A stretch of DNA of 64,000 nucleotides from Arenicola marina. Lineage: Eukaryota; Annelida; Polychaeta; Arenicolidae. Every line of letters starts with the position of its first letter. Position 1 is the stretch's first letter. Shown here piece by piece: positions 1 through 12,300 of the stretch. Location of the stretch: the NCBI GenBank assembly GCA_964019135.1, contig OZ025257.1, forward strand, positions 11,373,971 through 11,437,970. Direction: 5' to 3'. The notes below the pieces were generated by a model. It did no database searches. It was not told the DNA's origin and saw only the letters and a list, made by a program, of their open reading frames with translations. A program made the position numbers and the translations under genes.

Positions 1-198
1 CCGCAGGCTTTTCTTATTGTTATCCCCTTGGCGACCCGCACGCGGTTTACCCGAGCCATCGACGTTATGTATGTCAATAGATTATAGTGTACTTCTTAAG
101 CCCAACAACCTACGCTTGGAATACCTACCATGAGCTTACCACCATTTACCCTGAGTATCTCTTTGCTGTTACCGTTGTATGTCGTTTTGTCGCTGCAG

Positions 199-334
199 GG
201 ATTTCTACGGCCTGACCGATGCCTTCCCCTTCACACAGCTGTTTGTTCGCTGTGACACCGGCAAGCGGCGCCACGTGTACTTCGCCTCCACTATAATACG
301 GAATATCGTCAAACAGAACGAGGACGATATCAAG
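199..334 (+). CDS. NSUN2: NSUN2 exon A (first visible)
   Basis: The acceptor gctgcag precedes G-GAT-TTC-TAC and the donor is AAG|GTAAGT at 335. It encodes DFYGLTDAFP through NEDDIK, 45 codons plus one base of a split codon. The open frame extends left to 179 only through intron sequence. Confidence 0.9.
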
Positions 335-3300
335 GTAAGTCTATTGTTAAGGGCGACTTGCTTTTGCCATCTTGTGCTCTTTCACCTTGAACTCTGGAAC
401 GGTTTTGTATGAGAGGCGTTGCTGATACCAGTTTCTGAGAACCCCGCGGATCTATCACTATTAGAGGTGCTTACAAAGCTGCGTTGACCATGGCAGCCAG
501 TAGTGTAATCGTAATAAAATAGTTAACCTCTTTTCATAGCTTATTTCGTCCATGTGTTTGATGTTTACGTATCGTTTATTTGCTTAGATCATCAACTTGG
601 GGTTGAAGATACTCAGCCGTAGTGATAACGCCAACGTTCCCTGTGACTTCCGCACAGTGCAGGATGTAAGTACACTCTATCCACCGCTCCACAAGTAACG
701 CACACACGAGGCGGGGTTTATCGTTAGTACAGGTGCGACTTGACCTTAACCGAGTGAAGTACGCTGTGTTGTTCATCATGATATGTTGTGTTTAGTGTCA
801 TTTCAATGAATAATCGATACATAGGAGACCTTTCAAATGTTACGAGGAATTTAATTTAATTTAATACAAAGAAAAATAATTCCCATAGAATCGCAATTTT
901 GGATTTTTATAGCGAAATGTTACTTCTTTCCAAGATATAACACTGGAATAAGCGACATTTTGTCTGATAAGATACGAGGGAAAACGCTTGGGAATGACTT
1001 TTTCACTCATAAATTTAGTGCGAGGCAGAATAGAAGACCACGAAAAAAAGGAACCATATCAGATATATGTGGCAAGCCGGTAGTCATGCTGGTAACAATG
1101 CCCAAAGCGTCATTAAAGCAACAAGATCCCATACCGCTATCTAGACCATTTACCGCAGTCGCCAAACTACAAATCCCATACGCGCTAGACATCTCCTGTC
1201 AAAGAGGTGGTCCTTGACCGTGTTGCCCGCGTTGTGTTCCAGGGTCTGTGGATCTTGTTCCCTCACGTCACGAAGCGCGCCATGCCCATCTCCAAATCTG
1301 ACCTGATCACCCTGCTCAGCACCGAGATGCCCTTCTGTAACCGCTTCTCCAACGGCATGCAGGCCCGGCTACAGGGGTTAGGGCAGGGCAGCCTGCTCTT
1401 CCACTACCGCAGGGAGGACGGCGATAGGTAAGTCAGGCTCCATGCAGGCCCGGCTACAGGGGTTAGGGCAGGGCAGCCTGCTCTTCCACTACCGCCGGGA
1501 GGACGGCGATAGGTAAGTCAGGTTTCATGCAGGCCCGGCTACAGGGGTTAGGGCAGGGCAGCCTGCTCTTCCACTACCGCAGGGAGGACGGCGATAGGTA
1601 AGTCAGGCTTCATGCAGGCCCGGCTACAGGGGTTAGGGCAGGGCAGCCTGCTCTTCCACTACCGCAGGGAGGACGGCGATAGGTAAGTCAGGCTCCATGC
1701 AGGCCCGGCTACAGGGGTTAGGGCAGGGCAGCCTGCTCTTCCACTACCGCAGGGAGGACGGCGATAGGTAAGTCAGGCTCCATGCAGGCCCGGCTACAGG
1801 GGTTAGGGCAGGGCAGCCTGCTCTTCCACTACCGCAGGGAGGACGGCGATAGGTAAGTCAGGCTCCATGCAGGCCCGGCTACAGGGGTTAGGGCAGGGCA
1901 GCCTGCTCTTCCACTACCGCAGGGAGGACGGCGATAGGTAAGTCAGGCTCCATGCAGGCCCGGCTACAGGGGTTAGGGCAGGGCAGCCTGCTCTTCCACT
2001 ACCGCAGGGAGGACGGCGATAGGTAAGTCAGGCTCCATGCAGGCCCGGCTACAGGGTTTAGGCCAGGGCAGCCTGCTCTTCCACTACCGCAGGGAGGACG
2101 GCGATAGGTAAGTCAGGCTCCATGCAGGCCCGGCTACAGAGGTTAGGGCAGGGCAGCCTGCTCTTCCACTACCGCAGGGAGGACGGCGATAGGTAAGTCA
2201 GGCTCCATGCAGGCCCGGCTACAGGGGTTAGGGCAGGGCAGCCTGCTCTTCCACTACCGCAGGGAGGACGGCGATAGGTAAGTCAGGCTCCATGCAGGCC
2301 CGGCTACAGGGGTTAGGGCAGGGCAGCCTGCTCTTCCACTACCGCAGGGAGGACGGCGATAGGTAAGTCAGGCTCCATGCAGGCCCGGCTACAGGGGTTA
2401 GGGCAGGGCAGCCTGCTCTTCCACTACCGCAGGGAGGACGGCGATAGTTAAGTCAGGCTCCATGCAGGCCCGGCTACAGGGGTTAGGGCAGGGCAGCCTG
2501 CTCTTCCACTACCGCAGGGAGGACGGCGATAGGTAAGTCAGGCTCCATGCAGGCCCGGCTACAGGGGTTAGGGCAGGCCAGCCTGCTCTTCCACTACCGC
2601 AGGGAGGACGGCGATAGGTAAGTCAGGCTCCATGCAGGCCCGGCTACAGAGGTTAGGGCAGGGCAGCCTGCTCTTCCACTACCGCAGGGAGGACGGCGAT
2701 AGGTAAGTCAGGCTTCATGCAGGCCCGGCTACAGGGGTTAGGGCAGGGCAGCCTGCTCTTCCACTACCGCAGGAAGGACGGCGATAGGTAAGTCAGGCTC
2801 CATGCAGGCCCGGCTACAGGGGTTAGGGCAGGGCAGCCTGCTCTTCCACTACCGCAGGGAGGACGGCGATAGGTAAGTCAGGCTTCATGCAGGCCCGGCT
2901 ACAGGGGTTAGGGCAGGCCAGCCTGCTCTTCCACTACCGCAGGGAGGACGGCGATAGGTAAGTCAGGCTCCATGCAGGCCCGGCTACAGGGGTTAGGGCA
3001 GGGCAGCCTGCTCTTCCACTACCGCAGGGAGGACGGCGATAGGTAAGTCAGGCTCCATGCAGGCCCGGCTACAGGGGTTAGGGCAGGGCAGCCTGCTCTT
3101 CCACTACCGCAGGGAGGACGGCGATAGGTAAGTCAGGCTCCATGCAGGCCCGGCTACAGGGGTTAGGGCAGGGCAGCCTGCTCTTCCACTACCGCAGGGA
3201 GGACGGCGATAGGTAAGTCAGGCTCCATGCAGGCCCGGCTACAGAGGTTAGGGCAGGGCAGCCTGCTCTTCCACTACCGCAGGGAGGACGGCGATAGGTA

Positions 3301-6300
3301 AGTCAGGCTCCATGCAGGCCCGGCTACAGGGTTTAGGGCAGGGCAGCCTGCTCTTCCACTACCGCAGGGAGGACGGCGATAGGTAAGTCAGGCTCCATGC
3401 AGGCCCGGCTACAGGGTTTAGGGCAGGGCAGCCTGCTCTTCCACTACCGCAGGGAGGACGGCGATAGGTAAGTCAGGCTCCATGCAGGCCCGGCTACAGG
3501 GTTTAGGGCAGGGCAGCCTGCTCTTCCACTACCGCAGGGAGGACGGCGATAGGTAAGTCAGGCTCCATGCAGGCCCGGCTACAGGGTTTAGGGCAGGGCA
3601 GCCTGCTCTTCCACTACCGCAGGGAGGACGGCGATAGGTAAGTCAGGCTCCATGCAGGCCCGGCTACAGGGGTTAGGGCAGGGCAGCCTGCTCTTCCACT
3701 ACCGCAGGGAGGACGGCGATAGGTAAGTCAGGCTTCATGCAGGCCCGGCTACAGGGGTTAGGGCAGGGCAGCCTGCTCTTCCACTACCGCAGGGAGGACG
3801 GCGATAGGTAAGTCAGGCTCCATGCAGGCCCGGCTACAGGGGTTAGGGCAGGGCAGCCTGCTCTTCCACTACCGCAGGGAGGACGGCGATAGGTAAGTCA
3901 GGCTTCATGCAGGCCCGGCTACAGGGGTTAGGGCAGGGCAGCCTGCTCTTCCACTACCGCAGGGAGGACGGCGATAGGTAAGTCAGGCTTCATGCAGGCC
4001 CGGCTACAGGGTTTAGGGCAGGGCAGCCTGCTCTTCCACTACCGCAGGGAGGACGGCGATAGGTAAGTCAGGCTCCATGCAGGCCCGGCTACAGAGGTTA
4101 GGGCAGGGCAGCCTGCTCTTCCACAACCGCAGGGAGGACGGCGATAGGTAAGTCAGGCTCCATGCAGGCCCTGCTACAGGGGTTAGGCCAGGGCAGCCTG
4201 CTCTTCCACTACCGCAGGGAGGACGGCGATAGGTAAGTCAGGCTCCATGCAGGCCCGGCTACAGGGGTTAGGGCAGGGCAGCCTGCTCTTCCACTACCGC
4301 AGGGAGGACGGCGATAGGTAAGTCAGGCTCCATGCAGGCCCGGCTACAGGGGTTAGGCCAGGGCAGCCTGCTCTTCCACTACCGCAGGGAGGACGGCGAT
4401 AGGTAAGTCAGGCTCCATGCAGGCCCGGCTACAGAGGTTAGGGCAGGGCAGCCTGCTCTTCCACTACCGCAGGGAGGACGGCGATAGGTAAGTCAGGCTC
4501 CATGCAGGCCCGGCTACAGGGGTTAGGGCAGGGCAGCCTGCTCTTCCACTACCGCAGGGAGGACGGCGATAGGTAAGTCAGGCTCCATGCAGGCCCGGCT
4601 ACAGGGGTTAGGGCAGGGCAGCCTGCTCTTCCACTACCGCAGGGAGGACGGCGATAGGTAAGTCAGGCTTCATGCAGGCCCGGCTACAGGGGTTAGGGCA
4701 GGCCAGCCTGCTCTTCCACTACCGCAGGGAGGACGGCGATAGGTAAGTCAGGCTCCATGCAGGCCCGGCTACAGAGGTTAGGGCAGGGCAGCCTGCTCTT
4801 CCACTACCGCAGGGAGGACGGCGATAGGTAAGTCAGGCTCCATGCAGGCCCGGCTACAGGGGTTAGGGCAGGGCAGCCTGCTCTTCCACTACCGCAGGGA
4901 GGACGGCGATAGGTAAGTCAGGCTCCATGCAGGCCCGGCTACAGGGGTTAGGGCAGGGCAGCCTGCTCTTCCACTACCGCAGGGAGGACGGCGATAGGTA
5001 AGTCAGGCTTCATGCAGGCCCGGCTACAGGGGTTAGGGCAGGCCAGCCTGCTCTTCCACTACCGCAGGGAGGACGGCGATAGGTAAGTCAGGCTCCATGC
5101 AGGCCCGGCTACAGAGGTTAGGGCAGGGCAGCCTGCTCTTCCACTACCGCAGGGAGGACGGCGATAGGTAAGTCAGGCTTCATGCAGGCCCGGCTACAGG
5201 GGTTAGGGCAGGGCAGCCTGCTCTTCCACTACCGCAGGGAGGACGGCGATAGGTAAGTCAGGCTCCATGCAGGCCCGGCTACAGGGGTTAGGGCAGGGCA
5301 GCCTGCTCTTCCACTACCGCAGGGAGGACGGCGATAGGTAAGTCAGGCTCCATGCAGGCCCGGCTACAGAGGTTAGGGCAGGGCAGCCTGCTCTTCCACT
5401 ACCGCAGGGAGGACGGCGATAGGTAAGTCAGGCTTCATGCAGGCCCGGCTACAGGGGTTAGGGCAGGGCAGCCTGCTCTTCCACTACCGCAGGGAGGACG
5501 GCGATAGGTAAGTCAGGCTCCATGCAGGCCCGGCTACAGGGGTTAGGGCAGGGCAGCCTGCTCTTCCACTACCGCAGGGAGGACGGCGATAGGTAAGTCA
5601 GGCTCCATGCAGGCCCGGCTACAGGGGTTAGGGCAGGGCAGCCTGCTCTTCCACTACCGCAGGGAGGACGGCGATAGGTAAGTCAGGCTTCATGCAAGCC
5701 CGGCTACAGAGGTTAGGGCAGGCCAGCCTGCTCTTCCACTACCGCAGGGAGGACGGCGATAGGTAAGTCAGGCTCCATGCAGGCCCTGCTACAGGGGTTA
5801 GGGCAGGGCAGCCTGCTCTTCCACTACCGCAGGGAGGACGGCGATAGGTAAGTCAGGCTCCATGCAGGCCCGGCTACAGGGGTTAGGGCAGGCCAGCCTG
5901 CTCTTCCACTACCGCAGGGAGGACGGCGATAGGTAAGTCAGGCTTCATGCAGGCCCGGCTACAGGGTTTAGGGCAGGGCAGCCTGCTCTTCCACTACCGC
6001 AGGGAGGACGGCGATAGGTAAGTCAGGCTCCATGCAGGCCCGGCTACAGGGGTTAGGGCAGGGCAGCCTGCTCTTCCACTACCGCAGGGAGGACGGCGAT
6101 AGGTAAGTCAGGCTCCATGCAGGCCCGGCTACAGGGGTTAGGGCAGGCCAGCCTGCTCTTCCACTACCGCAGGGAGGACGGCGATAGTTAAGTCAGGCTC
6201 CATGCAGGCCCGGCTACAGAGGTTAGGCCAGGGCAGCCTGCTCTTCCACTACCGCAGGGAGGACGGCGATAGGTAAGTCAGGCTCCATGCAGGCCCGGCT

Positions 6301-9300
6301 ACAGGGGTTAGGGCAGGGCAGCCTGCTCTTCCACTACCGCAGGGAGGACGGCGATAGGTAAGTCAGGCTCCATGCAGGCCCGGCTACAGGGGTTAGGGCA
6401 GGGCAGCCTGCTCTTCCACTACCGCAGGGAGGACGGCGATAGGTAAGTCAGGCTCCATGCAGGTCCGGCTACAGGGGTTAGGGCAGGGCAGCCTGCTCTT
6501 CCACTACCGCAGGGAGGACGGCGATAGGTAAGTCAGGCTCCATGCAGGCCCGGCTACAGGGGTTAGGGCAGGGCAGCCTGCTCTTCCACTACCGCAGGGA
6601 GGACGGCGATAGGTAAGTCAGGCTCCATGCAGGCCCGGCTACAGGGGTTAGGGCAGGGCAGCCTGCTCTTCCACTACCGCAGGGAGGACGGCGATAGGTA
6701 AGTCAGGCTTCATGCAGGCCCGGCTACAGGGGTTAGGGCAGGGCAGCCTGCTCTTCCACTACCGCAGGGAGGACGGCGATAGGTAAGTCAGGCTCCATGC
6801 AGGCCCGGCTACAGAGGTTAGGGCAGGGCAGCCTGCTCTTCCACTACCGCAGGGAGGACGGCGATAGGTAAGTCAGGCTCCATGCAGGCCCGGCTACAGG
6901 GGTTAGGGCAGGGCAGCCTGCTCTTCCACTACCGCAGGGAGGACGGCGATAGGTAAGTCAGGCTCCATGCAGGCCCGGCTACAGGGGTTAGGGCAGGCCA
7001 GCCTGCTCTTCCACTACCGCAGGGAGGACGGCGATAGGTAAGTCAGGCTCCATGCAGGCCCGGCTACAGGGGTTAGGGCAGGCCAGCCTGCTCTTCCACT
7101 ACCGCAGGGAGGACGGCGATAGGTAAGTCAGGCTCCATGCAGGCCCGGCTACAGGGGTTAGGGCAGGGCAGCCTGCTCTTCCACTACCGCAGGGAGGACG
7201 GCGATAGGTAAGTCAGGCTCCATGCAGGCCCGGCTACAGGGGTTAGGGCAGGGCAGCCTGCTCTTCCACTACCGCAGGGAGGACGGCGATAGGTAAGTCA
7301 GGCTCCATGCAGGCCCGGCTACAGGGGTTAGGGCAGGGCAGCCTGCTCTTCCACAACCGCAGGGAGGACGGCGATAGGTAAGTCAGGCTTCATGCAGGCC
7401 CGGCTACAGGGGTTAGGGCAGGCCAGCCTGCTCTTCCACTACCGCAGGGAGGACGGCGATAGGTAAGTCAGGCTTCATGCAGGCCCGGCTACAGGGGTTA
7501 GGGCAGGGCAGCCTGCTCTTCCACTACCGCAGGGAGGACGGCGATAGGTAAGTCAGGCTCCATGCAGGCCCGGCTACAGGGTTTAGGCCAGGGCAGCCTG
7601 CTCTTCCACTACCGCAGGGAGGACGGCGATAGGTAAGTCAGGCTTCATGCAGGCCCGGCTACAGAGGTTAGGGCAGGGCAGCCTGCTCTTCCACTACCGC
7701 AGGGAGGACGGCGATAGGTAAGTCAGGCTCCATGCAGGCCCGGCTACAGGGGTTAGGCCAGGGCAGCCTGCTCTTCCACTACCGCAGGGAGGACGGCGAT
7801 AGGTAAGTCAGGCTTCATGCAGGCCCGGCTACAGGGGTTAGGGCAGGCCAGCCTGCTCTTCCACTACCGCAGGGAGGACGGCGATAGGTAAGTCAGGCTC
7901 CATGCAGGCCCGGCTACAGAGGTTAGGGCAGGGCAGCCTGCTCTTCCACTACCGCAGGGAGGACGGCGATAGGTAAGTCAGGCTCCATGCAGGCCCGGCT
8001 ACAGGGGTTAGGGCAGGCCAGCCTGCTCTTCCACTACCGCAGGGAGGACGGCGATAGTTAAGTCAGGCTCCATGCAGGCCCTGCTACAGGGGTTAGGGCA
8101 GGGCAGCCTGCTCTTCCACTACCGCAGGGAGGACGGCGATAGGTAAGTCAGGCTCCATGCAGGCCCGGCTACAGGGGTTAGGGCAGGGCAGCCTGCTCTT
8201 CCACTACCGCAGGGAGGACGGCGATAGGTAAGTCAGGCTCCATGCAGGCCCGGCTACAGGGGTTAGGGCAGGGCAGCCTGCTCTTCCACTACCGCAGGGA
8301 GGACGGCGATAGGTAAGTCAGGCTCCATGCAGGTCCGGCTACAGGGGTTAGGGCAGGGCAGCCTGCTCTTCCACTACCGCAGGGAGGACGGCGATAGGTA
8401 AGTCAGGCTCCATGCAGGCCCGGCTACAGGGGTTAGGGCAGGGCAGCCTGCTCTTCCACTACCGCAGGGAGGACGGCGATAGGTAAGTCAGGCTCCATGC
8501 AGGCCCGGCTACAGGGGTTAGGCCAGGGCAGCCTGCTCTTCCACTACCGCAGGGAGGACGGCGATAGGTAAGTCAGGCTCCATGCAGGCCCGGCTACAGG
8601 GGTTAGGGCAGGGCAGCCTGCTCTTCCACCACCGCAGGGAGGACGGCGATAGGTAAGTCAGGCTCCATGCAGGCCCGGCTACAGGGGTTAGGGCAGGGCA
8701 GCCTGCTCTTCCACTACCGCAGGGAGGACGGCGATAGGTAAGTCAGGCTCCATGCAGGCCCGGCTACAGGGGTTAGGGCAGGCCAGCCTGCTCTTCCACT
8801 ACCGCAGGGAGGACGGCGATAGGTAAGTCAGGCTCCATGCAGGCCCGGCTACAGGGGTTAGGGCAGGCCAGCCTGCTCTTCCACTACCGCAGGGAGGACG
8901 GCGATAGGTAAGTCAGGCTCCATGCAGGCCCGGCTACAGGGGTTAGGGCAGGGCAGCCTGCTCTTCCACTACCGCAGGGAGGACGGCGATAGGTAAGTCA
9001 GGCTCCATGCAGGCCCGGCTACAGGGGTTAGGGCAGGGCAGCCTGCTCTTCCACTACCGCAGGGAGGACGGCGATAGGTAAGTCAGGCTCCATGCAGGCC
9101 CGGCTACAGGGTTTAGGCCAGGGCAGCCTGCTCTTCCACTACCGCAGGGAGGACGGCGATAGGTAAGTCAGGCTTCATGCAGGCCCGGCTACAGGGGTTA
9201 GGGCAGGGCAGCCTGCTCTTCCACTACCGCAGGGAGGACGGCGATAGGTAAGTCAGGCTCCATGCAGGCCCGGCTACAGGGGTTAGGGCAGGGCAGCCTG

Positions 9301-12300
9301 CTCTTCCACTACCGCAGGGAGGACGGCGATAGGTAAGTCAGGCTCCATGCAGGCCCGGCTACAGGGTTTAGGGCAGGGCAGCCTGCTCTTCCACTACCGC
9401 AGGGAGGACGGCGATAGGTAAGTCAGGCTCCATGCAGGCCCGGCTACAGGGGTTAGGGCAGGGCAGCCTGCTCTTCCACTACCGCAGGGAGGACGGCGAT
9501 AGGTAAGTCAGGCTCCATGCAGGTCCGGCTACAGGGGTTAGGGCAGGGCAGCCTGCTCTTCCACTACCGCAGGGAGGACGGCGATAGGTAAGTCAGGCTC
9601 CATGCAGGCCCGGCTACAGGGTTTAGGGCAGGGCAGCCTGCTCTTCCACTACCGCAGGGAGGACGGCGATAGGTAAGTCAGGCTCCATGCAGGCCCGGCT
9701 ACAGGGGTTAGGGCAGGGCAGCCTGCTCTTCCACTACCGCAGGGAGGACGGCGATAGGTAAGTCAGGCTCCATGCAGGCCCGGCTACACGGGTTAGGGCA
9801 GGGCAGCCTGCTCTTCCACTACCGCAGGGAGGACGGCGATAGGTAAGTCAGGCTCCATGCAGGCCCGGCTACAGGGGTTAGGGCAGGGCAGCCTGCTCTT
9901 CCACTACCGCAGGGAGGACGGCGATAGGTAAGTCAGGCTCCATGCAGGCCCGGCTACAGGGGTTAGGGCAGGGCAGCCTGCTCTTCCACTACCGCAGGGA
10001 GGACGGCGATAGGTAAGTCAGGCTTCATGCAGGCCCGGCTACAGGGTTTAGGCCAGGGCAGCCTGCTCTTCCACTACCGCAGGGAGGACGGCGATAGGTA
10101 AGTCAGGCTCCATGCAGGCCCGGCTACAGGGGTTAGGGCAGGGCAGCCTGCTCTTCCACTACCGCAGGGAGGACGGCGATAGGTAAGTCAGGCTTCATGC
10201 AGGCCCGGCTACAGGGGTTAGGGCAGGCCAGCCTGCTCTTCCACTACCGCAGGGAGGACGGCGATAGTTAAGTCAGGCTCCATGCAGGCCCTGCTACAGG
10301 GGTTAGGGCAGGGCAGCCTGCTCTTCCACTACCGCAGGGAGGACGGCGATAGGTAAGTCAGGCTCCATGCAGGCCCGGCTACAGGGGTTAGGGCAGGGCA
10401 GCCTGCTCTTCCACTACCGCAGGGAGGACGGCGATAGGTAAGTCAGGCTCCATGCAGGCCCGGCTACAGGGTTTAGGGCAGGGCAGCCTGCTCTTCCACT
10501 ACCGCAGGGAGGACGGCGATAGTTAAGTCAGGCTTCATGCAGGCCCGGCTACAGGGGTTAGGGCAGGGCAGCCTGCTCTTCCACCACCGCAGGGAGGACG
10601 GCGATAGGTAAGTCAGGCTCCATGCAGGCCCGGCTACAGGGGTTAGGGCAGGGCAGCCTGCTCTTCCACTACCGCAGGGAGGACGGCGATAGGTAAGTCA
10701 GGCTCCATGCAGGCCCGGCTACAGGGGTTAGGGCAGGGCAGCCTGCTCTTCCACTACCGCAGGGAGGACGGCGATAGGTAAGTCAGGCTCCATGCAGGCC
10801 CGGCTACAGGGGTTAGGGCAGGGCAGCCTGCTCTTCCACTACCGCAGGGAGGACGGCGATAGGTAAGTCAGGCTCCATGCAGGCCCGGCTACAGGGTTTA
10901 GGGCAGGGCAGCCTGCTCTTCCACTACCGCAGGGAGGACGGCGATAGGTAAGTCAGGCTCCATGCAGGCCCGGCTACAGGGTTTAGGGCAGGGCAGCCTG
11001 CTCTTCCACTACCGCAGGGAGGACGGCGATAGGTAAGTCAGGCTCCATGCAGGCCCGGCTACAGGGGTTAGGGCAGGGCAGCCTGCTCTTCCACTACCGC
11101 AGGGAGGACGGCGATAGGTAAGTCAGGCTCCATGCAGGCCCGGCTACAGGGGTAGGGCAGGGCAGCCTGCTCTTCCACTACCGCAGGGAGGACGGCGATA
11201 GTTAAGTCAGGCTTCATGCAGGCCCTGCTACAGGGGTTAGGGCAGGGCAGCCTGCTCTTCCACCACCGCAGGGAGGACGGCGATAGGTAAGTCAGGTTTC
11301 ATGCAGGCCCGGCTACAGGGGTTAGGGCAGGGCAGCCTGCTCTTCCACTACCGCAGGGAGGACGGCGATAGGTAAGTCAGGCTCCATGCAGGCCCGGCTA
11401 CAGGGGTTAGGGCAGGGCAGCCTGCTCTTCCACTACCGCAGGGAGGACGGCGATAGTTAAGTCAGGCTCCATGCAGGCCCTGCTACAGGGGTTAGGGCAG
11501 GGCAGCCTGCTCTTCCACTATCGCAGGGAGGACGGCGATAGTTAAGTCAGGCTTCATGCAGGCCCGGCTACAGGGGTTAGGGCAGGGCAGCCTGCTCTTC
11601 CACTACCGCAGGGAGAACGGCGATAGGTAAGTCAGGCTTCAGAAAATGCAGTGAAATGACATGTCGGATGTTTTAAGCCGATGTTCTGCACATGAAAGCT
11701 AAACTGGGCCAAGAACCCTCCATGCGAATGAGATGGTGTTCGATGATTCAGAGGCAGGTGCCAGGGCGTGAACCCATGGCCTAGTGGTCTGCAGCCCGGG
11801 ACGCGAACCCATGGCCTAGTGGTCTGCAGCCCAGGGCGCGAACCCATGGCCTAGTGGTCTGCAGCTCACCTTGCTTACCAACTGAGCTAGGGAGACTCCC
11901 TTTACATCATGAAGGCATTTAAAGTGTTCGTGCCACGATTTTGTCTTGCTCAGAGTTAACTTGTTTTACGGAAGACAAGCAAATAACAATTTGTTTTAAT
12001 GGGAATTTACATTTTTTATTCCACGATATCACTATAAACGCGTTCGTCAAAGTAGCAACAGTGAGATCCGGCGGGTTTATTCTGGGAGCATTGCATCTGA
12101 GCGTTATTTGAAAATTCCCCAATGATGTCACAAGATTGACAGGTGAGCTTTGATGCAGTGCGTAGATATCTGTGGTCGAGGGCGTGCATTGTTTTTATGG
12201 TTGAGTGCGTTTCGTTGAGTTCAAGCCAATGAGCAGAAAGAATCAATAGAGTCTCAATATAAAAGCACATGCGTTTGTATTCCCCTTTAATGTCACTTTC

